NCBI GenBank assembly: GCA_026991005.1
Contig: JALXCH010000520.1
Span: 1 to 8,229, forward strand
DNA: 8,229 nucleotides
Direction: 5' to 3'
Source of the DNA: Calditrichia bacterium
Lineage (GTDB): Bacteria; Calditrichota; Calditrichia; RBG-13-44-9
The position numbers were made by a program, and so were the translations under genes. Below the pieces are notes generated by a model. It made no database searches, was not told the DNA's origin, and was given only the letters and a program-made list of their open reading frames with translations. Of this stretch, positions 1-7,703 are shown in pieces (position 1 is the stretch's first letter; every line of letters starts with the position of its first letter).

Positions 1-333
1 CCCCAGAGCCACCGCCTGCAGATGGCGCGCTACGGGAGTAAGCATCTCCACCCGGTCGTGTCCGCGAATCCATCCCGGCATGCGAAAGCGTTCCGTTTCG
101 GGACGCAGACCCATTTTGCGCAGTTCTTCCTGCAAAATGCGCAGCGCTTTCTCGTTGCTGGGAGTTCCTACCAATCTACCACCCGCTTCGTCGCACAGCT
201 TCTGTAAAAAGGCATAGGAATGGTTCTGAAGGAATGCAGAACCGGCCAGCACCAGATCTTCCCCACCCCGCTGTGCCAGTGCCATTCCCACACTCCACAA
301 CACAATCATCCAGATGCGAATTAAGGTTTTCAT
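1..333 (-). CDS. M28-family metallopeptidase, secreted (carboxypeptidase Q-like), N-terminal part only
   Basis: The first 111 codons of a minus-strand gene are present, and the frame is open to the window edge. The protein begins with a signal peptide: positive residues K2 and R6, a hydrophobic stretch to about residue 19, and an ALA|Q cleavage site after A20. It then reads LCDEAGGRLVGTPSNEKAL followed by LQEELRKMGL, and later W-RG and VEMLTP. This pattern (first helix, R-GTP/GS motif, then 'Gl..v..e') is typical of the region before the catalytic domain in M28 peptidases related to plasma glutamate carboxypeptidase. The zinc ligands would lie beyond the window. The start is supported by AGGTGG directly upstream (three bases from ATG). 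The gene follows sucB on the same strand after 194 bp, so it may be a separate transcript. Family assignment is by motif pattern only, and the substrate is unknown. Confidence 0.72.
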   Translation of the reverse strand, partial: MKTLIRIWMIVLWSVGMALAQRGGEDLVLAGSAFLQNHSYAFLQKLCDEAGGRLVGTPSNEKALRILQEELRKMGLRPETERFRMPGWIRGHDRVEMLTPVARHLQAVALG

Positions 334-479
334 AAACCACCTGTTATTTTTTCTATGTGAAATTTCCTGAAAACTATGCTCAATAGCCGCCACAAAGTGC
401 CATTGAAGCCGGAACGTCCCATTTCAAAGTGTACCACTTCACAAAACCAAATATAAAACATTTAAACAGCATCCAAAGG

Positions 480-500
480 AAATTCCCTGTACGGAAATTT
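480..500 (-). terminator. Weak hairpin downstream of sucB, possible terminator
   Basis: On the minus strand, AAATTTCC and GGGAATTT pair (8 bp with one T.G wobble) around a 5-base GTACA loop, about 28 bases after the sucB stop. No clear T-tract follows, so an intrinsic terminator is only a possibility. The rest of the 334-527 gap holds the M28 gene's ribosome binding site and no other feature I can support. Confidence 0.25.
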
Positions 501-527
501 TACCCGGAACGTTTGCCAGAGCGGATG

Positions 528-1817
528 TTACACCTCCAGCAGCAAACGCGTGGGATCTTCCAGCAGCTCTTTCACCCGCACCAGAAAACTCACCGACTCT
601 TTTCCATCGATGATTCGGTGATCGTAGGAGAGCGCCACGTACATCATGGGGCGAATGACCACCTGACCATTCAGGGCAATGGGGCGTTCCTCAATTTTGT
701 GCATTCCCAGAATAGCCGTTTGTGGGGGATTGATGATGGGAGTGGAGAGCAGAGAGCCAAACACCCCTCCGTTGGTAATGGAGAACGTTCCGCCGGTCAT
801 CTCCTCGATGGTAAGTTTACCCTCGCGGGCTTTCTGTGCCAGCCGCGCTACCTCCGACTCTATCTCCGCCAGATTCATCCGATGGGCATCGAAAATAACC
901 GGTACCACCAGACCTCTGGGGGTGGACACCGCAATGGAGATATCACAATAATCGTGATACACAATCTCGTCTCCATCGATGGAAGCGTTGACCTCGGGGA
1001 ACTCCTGCAAAGCCATGGTACAGGCTTTCACAAAGAAGGACATAAATCCCAGCTTCACCCCATGCTTTTCCAGAAAGGAATCTTTGTATTTCCGGCGAAT
1101 ATCCAGAATGGCGCTCATATCCACTTCGTTGAAGGTGGTAAGCATGGCGGTTTCGTTTTTCGCCGCCACCAATCGTTTGGCAATGGTTTTGCGCAGGGTA
1201 CTCATCCTCACCCGGCGCTCTGTCCGTTCACTGCTTCTCCCGGTGGGGGGAGGAGCTGAAGCAGCTTCGGTTTCCGGTGGTACTGAAGGAGTTTCGGGAG
1301 CTGGAGCTGCTGCCGATGCCGGTTGCGTTGCCGTTGGAGCTTCCCGGCTTTCCTGCGACTGCTGTTCTTCAATCGCCCGTAGTACATCCTCTTTGGTGAT
1401 GCGACCTCCCACACCCGTGCCGGTAACCCGGGATTCGCTCAACCCGGCTTCTGCCATCAGGCGCTGGGCAACGGGTGTGGCTCTCCCTGCTTCGCTGCGG
1501 GAAGGTGCAGAGGTGGTTACTTCCGCAGCTTCCGGAGGAGTTTCTTCCTTCACCGGTTCCGCCTTCTTCTCTCCGGTTGCCGCCTCGCTATCGATTTCGG
1601 CAATAACCTTCCCGATGGGAACCGTCTCCCCTTCCGGCACCAGAATTTTCAACACACCGGAATGTTCCGCGGGAATCTCCAGCGTGGCTTTCTCCGATTC
1701 TATTTCGCAAATAATCTCGTCGGTTTCTACCACATCACCATCCTGCTTTAACCACTGCCCAATGGTGACCTCGGTAATGGATTCCCCTACCTGGGGGACT
1801 TTTACTTCATATTTCAT
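528..1817 (-). CDS. sucB: Dihydrolipoyllysine-residue succinyltransferase, E2 of the 2-oxoglutarate dehydrogenase complex
   Basis: This is the E2 core of 2-oxoglutarate dehydrogenase. It accepts the succinyl group from E1 on a lipoyl-lysine and transfers it to CoA in the cytoplasm (TCA cycle). The 429 residues show the standard layout. The lipoyl domain spans ~1-77, with the lipoylated lysine K43 in ESEKA. A charged/proline linker follows, then a peripheral subunit-binding domain (~112-150; [26 protein letters not shown]). A Pro/Ala-rich linker (~160-195) leads to the catalytic acyltransferase domain (~200-429). The catalytic residues H400 and D404 lie in [14 protein letters not shown], in place of the DTDK form, and the nearby residues resemble FCB-group OdhB proteins. 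The start is supported by GAGG eight bases upstream. It lies 71 bp after sucA, with no terminator visible between them, so co-transcription is likely. A pyruvate or branched-chain E2 is unlikely given the adjacent SucA and the single lipoyl domain. Confidence 0.95.
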   Translation of the reverse strand: MKYEVKVPQVGESITEVTIGQWLKQDGDVVETDEIICEIESEKATLEIPAEHSGVLKILVPEGETVPIGKVIAEIDSEAATGEKKAEPVKEETPPEAAEVTTSAPSRSEAGRATPVAQRLMAEAGLSESRVTGTGVGGRITKEDVLRAIEEQQSQESREAPTATQPASAAAPAPETPSVPPETEAASAPPPTGRSSERTERRVRMSTLRKTIAKRLVAAKNETAMLTTFNEVDMSAILDIRRKYKDSFLEKHGVKLGFMSFFVKACTMALQEFPEVNASIDGDEIVYHDYCDISIAVSTPRGLVVPVIFDAHRMNLAEIESEVARLAQKAREGKLTIEEMTGGTFSITNGGVFGSLLSTPIINPPQTAILGMHKIEERPIALNGQVVIRPMMYVALSYDHRIIDGKESVSFLVRVKELLEDPTRLLLEV

Positions 1818-1888
1818 GGAACCAACCTCATTTATCGTGACATCCTGTTTTTCTTTAATTGAGGGTTCTGCGGATAACCCCTTTTTGG

Positions 1889-4603
1889 TTACTTCTCAAA
1901 TACGTGTTGTAAAATTTCCTGCTGTTCCTTCACATGCTGCCGGTAAAAACCGGTGGCCGGGGTAGCACTCTCTTCCCGGGCAATAAACCGGAAGGGCATG
2001 ATTTTCAACTTGCGCAAGAGGAAAGGTAGCGCGCCCATGTTTTCCGGCTCTTCCTGCACCCAGACAAATTCCGCCTGGCGGTAGCGCCGCACCAATTTCT
2101 TCAGTCCTTTTTCGGGTAAGGGATACAGCTGTTCCAGCCGCACAATTGCCACATCCTCTCGCCCTTCTTTCTCCCGCTTTTCCAGCAGTTCGTAGTAAAT
2201 TTTTCCCGAGCAGAGGAGCACCCGCTTCACCCGGGAAGGACGGACGGTATTATCATCTATGAGAGGTTGAAATTCTTTTTGAGCGAAATCCTGAAGCGGG
2301 CTCACGCAGCGGGGATGCCGCAGCAGGCTCTTGGGAGTAAAAATGATGAGCGGTAAGCGGAAGGGTAACTTCATGTGACGGCGGAGAAGGTGGAAAAAAT
2401 TAGCCGGGGTGGTGCAGTTTGCCAGCACCATATTCTTTTTTGCCGCCAGGGTGAGGAAGCGCTCGATGCGGGCAGAGGAGTGCTCCGGCCCCTGTCCTTC
2501 GTATCCATGAGGCAGGTAAAGTACAATCCCATTCATGCGCTTCCATTTGGCTTCGGAGCTCACAATAAACTGATCGATCACAATCTGCGCGCCGTTGGCG
2601 AAATCGCCGAACTGCGCTTCCCAGATGGTAAGTCCCCGCGGAGTGCTGCAGGCATAGCCGTATTCAAATCCCAGCACCCCATATTCCGATAGCAGGGAAT
2701 TAAAAATATGGAAGCGCGCTCCCTGGTTTTCTGCCTGTTTGAGGGGGACAAACTTCTTTTCCGTTTCCTGATCAAGCACCACCGCATGGCGATGGGAGAA
2801 GGTACCGCGTTCGGAATCCTGTCCGCACAGCCGAATGGGTACCCCTTCGTGCAGCAGAGTGGCGTAAGCCATAAACTCCCCAATAGCCCAGTCTGCGGTG
2901 CGTTCTTCCAGCCACTGCTTTTTACGGCTTTCGTACAACCGCCGAATTTTATTGAATGCACGCAAATCCTCGGGGAGGGTGAATACCCGTTCGCCCAGCT
3001 GCAACAACGTTTCCTCCGGCACCGCCGTCCCCAGAGGTGTTTCGAAATCGTACTCCTGCCGTTCGCTCTCGTCGCAGGTGTCGCGGGTTACATGGGCAGA
3101 AATGGGTGCCTTTTTTTCTTTCACAACCTCCAGTTTTTCCTGAAGTAATGCCTTAAACTGCTGCTCCATCTCTTCCGCCAAACCCCGTTCCAGTTCCCCG
3201 GCAGCCTGGAGTTTCCGGACATAAATTTCCCGGGGATCCGGGTGCCAGGCGATGATGCTGTACAGCTTCGGCTGGGTGAAACGCGGTTCATCGCTCTCGT
3301 TGTGCCCGTATTTTCGGTACCCCAACAGATCGATGAACACATCGGTATGGAACATCTGGCGATACTCCATCGCCAGCTTGATGGTGTACACCACGGCTTC
3401 TACATCATCGGCATTCACATGGAAAACGGGGGAGAGAGTGACTTTTGCCACATCCGTGGAATAGGTGCTGGAACGACCTTCCAGAAAGTTGGTGGTAAAT
3501 CCCAGCTGGTTGTTGATGATGAGGTGAATGGTACCACCGGTGTGGAAGGCTTTGAGCAGCGACATTTGAATCACCTCGTACACCACGCCCTGTCCGGCAA
3601 TGGCTGCGTCTCCGTGAATCAAAATCGGCGCCACCCGGGAATAATCCCCGTGATAATTGGTATCGATTTTCGCCCGTGCCATCCCTTCCACCACCGGATC
3701 CACAGCTTCCAGATGGCTGGGATTGGGCGCCAGATGCAGCAGCACCTCCTGGCCCCGGCGGGTGGTAATGCGGCTGGTGTACCCCAGATGGTACTTCACA
3801 TCTCCGGCAAAAACGCTGTCTGCATACACTTCCCCTTCAAACTCCGAGAAAATTTCTTCATAAGTTTTATTCAGGATGTTTGCCAGCACATTCAATCGTC
3901 CCCGATGGGGCATTCCGATGACAAACTCAGCAATTCCCATCTGGGAGCCTTTTTCGATGATGGCATCCAGCCCGGGGATGAGCGTTTCGTGTCCCTGCAG
4001 CGAGAAACGTTTCTGCCCCACATATTTAGAGTGAAGAAACTTCTCGAAAACCACTGCTTGATTCAATTTCTCCAGAATCCGGCGTTTCTCTTCCAGGGAA
4101 AAACGCGGCGTGTTGCGTTCGGACTCCATGCGGGTTTTCAGCCACCACACCCGTCCCGGCTCCCGGATGAACATGAATTCCGCACCGATGGAATGGCAGT
4201 AGGTCTGGTTCAGGTGCTCCAGAATTTCCCGCAGGGTGGCGGGGCCCAATCCAATTTCTTCACCGGCCTGGAAAACCGTATCCAGATCGGATTCGCTCAA
4301 ACCGAAATTTTCGATATCCAGCGTGGGGCGGTATTGGCGCCGGGTGCGCACGGGATTGGTTTTGGTAAACAGGTGTCCCCGCGTGCGGTAGGCCTGGATG
4401 AGATTGAGCACCTTAATTTCTTTTTGAATATGCTCCGTGTCCACACCGGCAGGTGCTTTTCCTTCGGCTTGCAGGGCAAATTCAAATCCCTCGAAAAACT
4501 TGCGCCATCCGGCATCCACGCTTTCGGGATTCTCCCGATATTTTTGATACAACGAATCGATATATTGGGGGTGTGATTGGGTCAAATAGGAGAATTTGTC
4601 CAT
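1889..4603 (-). CDS. sucA: 2-oxoglutarate dehydrogenase E1 component (thiamine diphosphate-dependent)
   Basis: This enzyme decarboxylates 2-oxoglutarate using thiamine diphosphate and passes the succinyl unit to the lipoyl group of SucB. The protein has 904 residues, close to the usual 900-930. Residues ~1-40 (MDKFSYL, Y14, W33-KFFEGF) are the N-terminal segment that in this family docks E1 to the E2 core. The first transketolase-like domain contains [11 protein letters not shown] (230-240), YHLGYTSR (271-278) and [14 protein letters not shown] (294-307). The thiamine diphosphate/Mg motif runs from GDAAIAGQG (331-339) to INNQ (363-366). [14 protein letters not shown] (429-442) follows. The pyrimidine-binding domain has [15 protein letters not shown] (594-608) and [17 protein letters not shown] (701-717). 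The C-terminus ([10 protein letters not shown]) matches the family end. Upstream is AAGGA, 12 bases from ATG, a rather long spacing. The gene is intact and leads the sucAB operon. Confidence 0.97.
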   Translation of the reverse strand: MDKFSYLTQSHPQYIDSLYQKYRENPESVDAGWRKFFEGFEFALQAEGKAPAGVDTEHIQKEIKVLNLIQAYRTRGHLFTKTNPVRTRRQYRPTLDIENFGLSESDLDTVFQAGEEIGLGPATLREILEHLNQTYCHSIGAEFMFIREPGRVWWLKTRMESERNTPRFSLEEKRRILEKLNQAVVFEKFLHSKYVGQKRFSLQGHETLIPGLDAIIEKGSQMGIAEFVIGMPHRGRLNVLANILNKTYEEIFSEFEGEVYADSVFAGDVKYHLGYTSRITTRRGQEVLLHLAPNPSHLEAVDPVVEGMARAKIDTNYHGDYSRVAPILIHGDAAIAGQGVVYEVIQMSLLKAFHTGGTIHLIINNQLGFTTNFLEGRSSTYSTDVAKVTLSPVFHVNADDVEAVVYTIKLAMEYRQMFHTDVFIDLLGYRKYGHNESDEPRFTQPKLYSIIAWHPDPREIYVRKLQAAGELERGLAEEMEQQFKALLQEKLEVVKEKKAPISAHVTRDTCDESERQEYDFETPLGTAVPEETLLQLGERVFTLPEDLRAFNKIRRLYESRKKQWLEERTADWAIGEFMAYATLLHEGVPIRLCGQDSERGTFSHRHAVVLDQETEKKFVPLKQAENQGARFHIFNSLLSEYGVLGFEYGYACSTPRGLTIWEAQFGDFANGAQIVIDQFIVSSEAKWKRMNGIVLYLPHGYEGQGPEHSSARIERFLTLAAKKNMVLANCTTPANFFHLLRRHMKLPFRLPLIIFTPKSLLRHPRCVSPLQDFAQKEFQPLIDDNTVRPSRVKRVLLCSGKIYYELLEKREKEGREDVAIVRLEQLYPLPEKGLKKLVRRYRQAEFVWVQEEPENMGALPFLLRKLKIMPFRFIAREESATPATGFYRQHVKEQQEILQHVFEK

Positions 4604-4674
4604 TTTATTTTAAATTCCTTTTTTCTTTTAAAAAACAGACCATAAGTTCTGCAATTCCAGAAGGAAACGCAACT

Positions 4675-4703
4675 ATTATCGAAAGATTATCGGCATTCAC
4701 CAA
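4675..4703 (-). promoter_or_regulatory. Candidate sucA promoter
   Basis: On the minus strand, TTGGTG (4698-4703) and GATAAT (4675-4680) are separated by 17 bp, placing transcription start about 65 bases before the sucA ATG. The -10 box matches TATAAT in five of six bases. The -35 box matches poorly beyond TTG. A second GATAAT lies within the spacer. This is sigma-70-type pattern matching only; FCB bacteria often use different promoter signals. Confidence 0.25.
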
Positions 4704-4824
4704 CCTGTGTTTCAAAATTTTGTTGCCGGAGAAATTTAAATGACATTGCTTCCGGGTGGGTTTTTCATCCCAATTATTATTGTATTGATTTTTCCAGAGC
4801 ATTTAATGAATCGGGTTTCTGGAA

Positions 4825-4901
4825 ATTTGGGATTTGTCATTTGGGATTTGGGATTTGGAATTTTTCATTTGTTATTTGGGATTTGTCATTTGGAATTTCT
4901 T
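4825..4901 (+). repeat. Heptamer tandem array, 11 units starting with ATTT
   Basis: Eleven consecutive 7-base units each begin with ATTT and never lose register. The last three bases are, in order, GGG, GTC, GGG, GGG, GGA, TTC, GTT, GGG, GTC, GGA, CTT. Because 7 is not a multiple of 3, this creates spurious open frames rich in I, W, F, G and L. A degraded relative may lie at 6098-6150 (repeated AGAATTTG). Confidence 0.85.
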
Positions 4902-4926
4902 TTCTCATTGCGTCCTTTGCGCATTC
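4897..4926 (+). repeat. 30 bp direct repeat, copy 1
   Basis: The 30 bases starting TTCTTTTCTCATTGCG and ending GCGCATTC are identical to 6149-6178. Copy 1 directly precedes repeat unit A. Copy 2 lies between the truncated unit C and the ATPase gene. Confidence 0.9.
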
Positions 4927-4984
4927 TCTGCGTACTCTGCGGTTATTCTTATTTAACCGCAAAGAGCGCAATGTAGGCGCAAAG
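4915..4984. repeat. Imperfect inverted repeat of CGCAAAGAG-type sequence
   Basis: The left arm (4915-4946) reads CTTTGCGC...CTCTGCGGTTA. The right arm (4953-4984) reads TTAACCGCAAAGAGCGCAA...GCGCAAAG. They are complementary at 24 of 32 positions by hand alignment, around a 6-base centre. The right arm is also the start of repeat unit A, so the inverted pair marks that array's left edge. Confidence 0.75.
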
Positions 4985-5240
4985 AGCGCAAAGATTTTTG
5001 AATGTATAAATGCAAAAAAAATTAACCGCAGCGAAAAATATTTCTGTGCATTTTAACCATATCGTGAGATGTTCCCTACCAGAAAATACCAAGAATACCA
5101 TGAATTCAGGGGAAGGTAAAACACCGAAACACCCGTCCCGATAGGGACGGACTGCAGCTAGCCCACAAATTTCATTTGTGGGAATGAATGCCCAAACCCA
5201 AATTTCCCCGTCCCGGATGGGACGGGGTGAATGGGATACC
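4953..5240 (+). repeat. Composite repeat unit A (first copy)
   Basis: The unit begins TTAACCGCAAAGAGCGCAA. It continues through a conserved ~100 bp stretch containing GAATTCAGGGGAAGG and AAAACACCGAAACA, then a three-hairpin module. Compared with unit B, offset by exactly 657 bp, it is about 93% identical, with a perfect 103 bp match (4975-5077 against 5632-5734). After 5240 the sequence leaves the unit pattern: an inverted module and a second direct module follow before unit B. Confidence 0.9.
5133..5227 (+). repeat. Three-hairpin module P1
   Basis: Hairpin 1 is CCGTCCC-GATA-GGGACGG (5133-5150). Hairpin 2 is CCCACAAAT-TTC-ATTTGTGGG (5162-5182), preceded by CTAG. Hairpin 3 is CCCCGTCCC-GGAT-GGGACGGGG (5206-5227). 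All stems are perfect (7, 9 and 9 bp). Confidence 0.9.
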
Positions 5241-5253
5241 GTCGTTAATCATT

Positions 5254-5352
5254 TTTTGTCAATTGTCCATATGTGACAAAATATTTAATGATTGGACCTT
5301 TATTCCCATATTTGAAAATATGGGCTATTCGCACCCCATCGCTCCGCGATGG
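5254..5352 (-). repeat. Diverged three-hairpin module on the minus strand
   Basis: Read on the minus strand, the order is CCATCGC-GGA-GCGATGG (5336-5352), an 8-base spacer, TAG, then CCCATATTT-TC-AAATATGGG followed by AAT (5305-5324), then TTTTGTCA/TGACAAAA (5254-5281) as the third dyad. This is the same layout as the direct modules, including TAG before and AAT after hairpin 2, although the stems differ in sequence. It lies between P1 and P2. The relationship is inferred from architecture. Confidence 0.6.
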
Positions 5353-5377
5353 TTCTTAAAATAACGGGCATTTAAAA

Positions 5378-5471
5378 TCGTCCCGACAGGGACGAAATGC
5401 TCCTAGCCCACAAATTCATTTGTGGGAATGGATGCCCCAACCCCAATTTCCCCGTCCCGGAAGGGACGGGG
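5378..5471 (+). repeat. Three-hairpin module P2
   Basis: Hairpin 1 is TCGTCCC-GACA-GGGACGA (5378-5395), whose outer pair changed from C:G to T:A relative to P1. Hairpin 2 is CCCACAAAT-TC-ATTTGTGGG (5407-5426). Hairpin 3 is CCCCGTCCC-GGAA-GGGACGGGG (5450-5471). Downstream is a unit tail with an ACCACAGAGAACACAGAAG-type stretch at about 5511-5531 and a shortened GTGGAGCGAAGAATCTCT at 5572-5589. Confidence 0.9.
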
Positions 5472-5789
5472 TGAATGGAATGTTCCTTTTCTATGCGCAG
5501 GTTAATTTAAACCACAGAGAACACAGAAGACACTGAACCTACCGAAGATAATCACCGCCGTGTTATTATTAGTGGAGCGAAGAATCTCTAAAAATTTGGT
5601 TAATTTTTTTTAACCGCAAAGAGCGCAACGGAGGCGCAAAGAGCGCAAAGATTTTTGAATGTATAAATGCAAAAAAAATTAACCGCAGCGAAAAATATTT
5701 CTGTGCATTTTAACCATATCGTGAGATGTTCCCTGTCAGAAAATACCAAGGATTCCATGAATTCAGAGGAAGGTAAAACACCGAAACAA

Positions 5790-5883
5790 CCGTCCCGCAA
5801 GGGACGGACTGCAGCTAGCCCACAAATTCATTTGTGGGAATGAATACCCACACCCAAAATTTACCCGTCCCGGTAGGGACGGG
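5790..5883 (+). repeat. Three-hairpin module P3
   Basis: Hairpin 1 is CCGTCCC-GCAA-GGGACGG (5790-5807). Hairpin 2 is CCCACAAAT-TC-ATTTGTGGG (5819-5838). Hairpin 3 is CCCGTCCC-GGTA-GGGACGGG (5864-5883), where the outermost pair seen in other copies has been lost to an A/G mismatch. Confidence 0.9.
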
Positions 5884-5953
5884 GTGAACGGGATGTCCTT
5901 TTTTTGGATGCGCAATTTAATTAAAACCACAGAAGACACAGAAGAAACACCCC

Positions 5954-5993
5954 CCTGTCATTCTGAGCGAAGCGCCAGCGGAGCGAAGAATCT
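5954..5993 (+). repeat. 40 bp CTGTCATTCTGAGCG element, left copy
   Basis: The 40 bases from CCTGTCATTCTGAGCGAAGC to GCGAAGAATCT are identical to 7748-7787 on the other side of the ATPase gene. A third copy at 8150-8189 differs at three positions. The ends can pair (ATTCT with AGAAT). From memory, sequences of this type are widely scattered in bacterial intergenic regions. Confidence 0.92.
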
Positions 5994-6015
5994 CTAAAAT
6001 TGTGGTTAATTTTAT

Positions 6016-6058
6016 TTAACCGCAAAGTGCGCAATGGAGGCGCGAAGAGCGCCAAGAA
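6016..6058 (+). repeat. Repeat unit C, truncated 5' part
   Basis: The sequence starts TTAACCGCAAAGTGCGCAAT like units A and B, then loses similarity after about 43 bases (GAGCGCCAAGAAA). The hairpin module and conserved stretch expected next are absent. A tail-like remnant reappears at about 7733, beyond the ATPase gene. Confidence 0.75.
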
Positions 6059-6148
6059 AAAACAATAATTGTTATATTACTTGCGATATCTCTGAACTTG
6101 GCCATTTTTAGAATTTGCCTTTTTCGATTTAGAATTTGTTGTTTATTA

Positions 6149-6178
6149 TTCTTTTCTCATTGCGTCCTTTGCGCATTC
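6149..6178 (+). repeat. 30 bp direct repeat, copy 2
   Basis: This is identical to 4897-4926. In copy 1 the sequence runs straight into CTCTGCGTACTCTGCGGTTA. Here, after GCGCATTC, about 110 bases of unrelated, hairpin-rich sequence follow before CTCCGCAGTTATT. Confidence 0.9.
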
Positions 6179-6274
6179 CCCTACACTCTTGGTCACTCAC
6201 AGAGCCCATTGTACCGGAAGCCCGTTTTCCGCTCGCAGAGTCCTTCGGACAGGATGCTGCGCACGGGCAGCATC

Positions 6275-6303
6275 CTGCGGAGCGTTCTCCGCAGTTATTT
6301 TTA
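6275..6303 (+). terminator. Hairpin plus T-rich run upstream of the ATPase gene
   Basis: CTGCGGAG-CGTT-CTCCGCAG (6275-6294) is a perfect 8 bp stem followed by TTATTTTTATT, a plausible rho-independent terminator for plus-strand transcripts entering from the left. Just before it are GTCC-TTC-GGAC (6240-6250) and a 10 bp stem AGGATGCTGC/GCAGCATCCT (6251-6276). The latter shares two bases with the terminator stem, so the two compete slightly. There is no upstream plus-strand gene, so its role may be insulation. Confidence 0.4.
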
Positions 6304-6325
6304 TTGAATCGCATCAAATTCCACC

Positions 6326-6354
6326 TTGCCAGGAGCATAATTTTTTATTATGTT
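6326..6354 (+). promoter_or_regulatory. Candidate promoter of the ATPase gene
   Basis: TTGCCA (6326-6331, five of six matches to TTGACA) is followed after exactly 17 bp by TATGTT (6349-6354, four of six to TATAAT). It lies just after the terminator-like hairpin and about 50 bases before the start codon. A small TTCCC-AGA-GGGAA hairpin sits in the leader near 6354-6366. Confidence 0.38.
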
Positions 6355-6405
6355 TCCCAGAGGGAACAAAATTACAAAATATTGACAACCTGAAGGAAAC
6401 ATACA

Positions 6406-7680
6406 ATGATGAAAGAAATCCTTAAAACTCTCATTCTCCGCTTTCAGGAAACGGGGATTCCCAACGACCTGGTGCCACGGGAATTTGACCTCGCTCCCCT
6501 GCAGGAAACAAAAAATGCCGTGGTTATCACGGGTCCCCGAAGAGCAGGCAAAACCTATCTCATGTTTCAAATCATGCAGGAAATGCAGCTGCCCCTATCG
6601 GAGATTATCTACCTCAATTTTGAAGATAACGTGCTGGTGGATTTTACCCCCGCAAATTTCGAGGACATTTTAACTGCTTTCAAAGAACTTCATCCTGACA
6701 AGAAACCGGCATTGTTCTTAGATGAGGTGCACGTTGTTCCCCGTTGGGAGTTGTTCGTCCGTAAACTGGTGGACAATCGTTTTAAGGTGTTTGTTACCGG
6801 TTCCAATGCCCAATTGCTGAGTAAAGAATATGCTACCCATCTCGGCGGCCGCTATCTGGAAACCCAGATCTTTCCGCTAAACTTCCGGGAATTTCTGAAG
6901 TTCAAAAAGGTTCAGGTGGATTCCAACATTCTTTACTCCGAGCAACGATTCCGCGTGCTTTCCTTATTCGAAGAATATGTAAACTTTGGCGGATTTCCGG
7001 AAGTAACCCTGGCACAGAATCCGGTTCTAAAAAAGAAATTGATCGATGCCTACTACAAAACGGCCTTTTTTCGGGACATCGTGGAACGCTTTAAAATCAA
7101 AGATGAGACATTATTTGAGATTGTTTTGAAGAAAACAGCGGAAAATATTGGCCAGCCGTTTAGTTTTCGTTCCATACAAAACAAGCTCCGGCCCCTGGGT
7201 TATTCGGTTAGCACCAAAACGATTATCAAATACTTCGATTACGCCATTCAGGGTTATTTGTTAATACCTTCGAATCTTTTGCGGGAATCGGTAATCTCCA
7301 GAGAAAAAGAGCGCAAGATGTATTTTATCGATAACGGTTATTTGCAAACCTTTTACATTTCCCGGAATATGAGCAAGAAATTGGAAAATACCGTTGCCAC
7401 GCATCTTTTCTTTCAGGGACAGTCCTTGCAATATTTTCGCAATTCTCTGGAAATTGATTTTGTGTTGCAGGGTAAAATCCCTTTACAGGTGAGCTACACC
7501 TTATCCGAACCGACCACCCTGGAAAGGGAAATTCAGGGATTGATGAAATACCTTGAATTTGCAGGAAGTAAGGAGGGCTACATTGTCACATGGAACGAAT
7601 CGCAGACCATTGAAAACAAAGATAAAACCATTCACATCATCCCGGCCTGGTATTTTTTGCTTTTTGGAATGCCAGAATAG
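6406..7680 (+). CDS. AAA-type ATPase with C-terminal DUF4143 domain (AAA_14/DUF4143 family)
   Basis: This 424-residue protein belongs to a large prokaryotic family of unknown cellular role that is often present in many copies per genome. The N-terminal ATPase domain (~35-165) has Walker A GPRRAGKT (43-50, K49) and Walker B ALFLDEVH (102-109, D106 E107). It also has a TGSNA sensor-like motif (131-135) and an LGGRYLE segment with a candidate arginine finger (R149). The DUF4143 part (~205-370) includes YYKTAFFRDIVERF and a C-terminal nuclease-fold-like stretch with EIDFVL (349-354) and LQVSYTLSEP. There Q361 replaces the acidic residue of the PD-(D/E)XK pattern, so catalysis is doubtful. It ends with the family's IIPAWYFLL. 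AAGGA lies 8 bases before the first ATG, and a second ATG follows immediately. There is no signal peptide or membrane segment. GC (~41% in sampled lines) is well below sucAB, and repeats flank the gene, suggesting acquisition. Confidence 0.9.
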   Translation: MMKEILKTLILRFQETGIPNDLVPREFDLAPLQETKNAVVITGPRRAGKTYLMFQIMQEMQLPLSEIIYLNFEDNVLVDFTPANFEDILTAFKELHPDKKPALFLDEVHVVPRWELFVRKLVDNRFKVFVTGSNAQLLSKEYATHLGGRYLETQIFPLNFREFLKFKKVQVDSNILYSEQRFRVLSLFEEYVNFGGFPEVTLAQNPVLKKKLIDAYYKTAFFRDIVERFKIKDETLFEIVLKKTAENIGQPFSFRSIQNKLRPLGYSVSTKTIIKYFDYAIQGYLLIPSNLLRESVISREKERKMYFIDNGYLQTFYISRNMSKKLENTVATHLFFQGQSLQYFRNSLEIDFVLQGKIPLQVSYTLSEPTTLEREIQGLMKYLEFAGSKEGYIVTWNESQTIENKDKTIHIIPAWYFLLFGMPE

Positions 7681-7703
7681 ATTGGGGAGTTTGTCCGTTC
7701 TTC

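Larger units (their letters stand above)
5610..6015 (+). repeat. Composite repeat unit B (most complete copy)
   Basis: This 406 bp unit shows the full order. It opens with CGCAAAGAG repeats, then a ~100 bp conserved stretch, then the three-hairpin module P3. A tail with ACCACAGAAGACACAGAAG follows, then the 40 bp CCTGTCATTCTGAGCG... element and a linker ending in TTAATTTTA. The next unit begins immediately at 6016, so units are arranged head to tail. Confidence 0.88.
4604..6405. other. 1.8 kb gene-free repeat region between sucA and the ATPase gene
   Basis: No reading frame here has a plausible ribosome binding site plus recognisable protein content. The region contains, in order, the sucA leader, a heptamer array, an inverted repeat pair, repeat units A, B and a truncated C with three-hairpin modules, a degraded second heptamer-like stretch (about 6098-6150), a cluster of hairpins (6240-6294) and the ATPase promoter/leader. 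Each is listed separately. Confidence 0.85.

Noticed and set aside
429..4576. Long plus-strand open frames opposite sucB and sucA (for example 429-1259 and 3242-4576)
   Set aside because: They are antisense shadows of clearly recognised genes in GC-rich sequence and match no family.
4740..5056. Open frames across the heptamer array, giving proteins rich in I, W, F, G and L
   Set aside because: They are by-products of the 7-base repeat, with no ribosome binding site and no conserved product.
5758..5845. Small open frame in unit B starting ATGAATTCAGAGGAAGG (28 codons), with AAGGA just upstream
   Set aside because: The same frame stops after 14 codons in unit A (TAG in the loop of hairpin 1) and ends differently in unit D. 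The coding frame is not conserved while the hairpins are.
5133..5883. CRISPR array
   Set aside because: The repeats are 95-400 bp composites with internal hairpins, not 25-40 bp repeats separated by unique spacers of similar length, and no cas gene is present.
6382..6387. TTGACA as a -35 box for the ATPase gene
   Set aside because: It lies only 18 bases before the ATG, leaving no room for a -10 box and a leader. TTGCCA/TATGTT upstream fits better.
6098..6425. Overlapping short open frames on both strands upstream of the ATPase gene
   Set aside because: No start signals and no recognisable content; they overlap repeats, hairpins and the ATPase promoter/leader.
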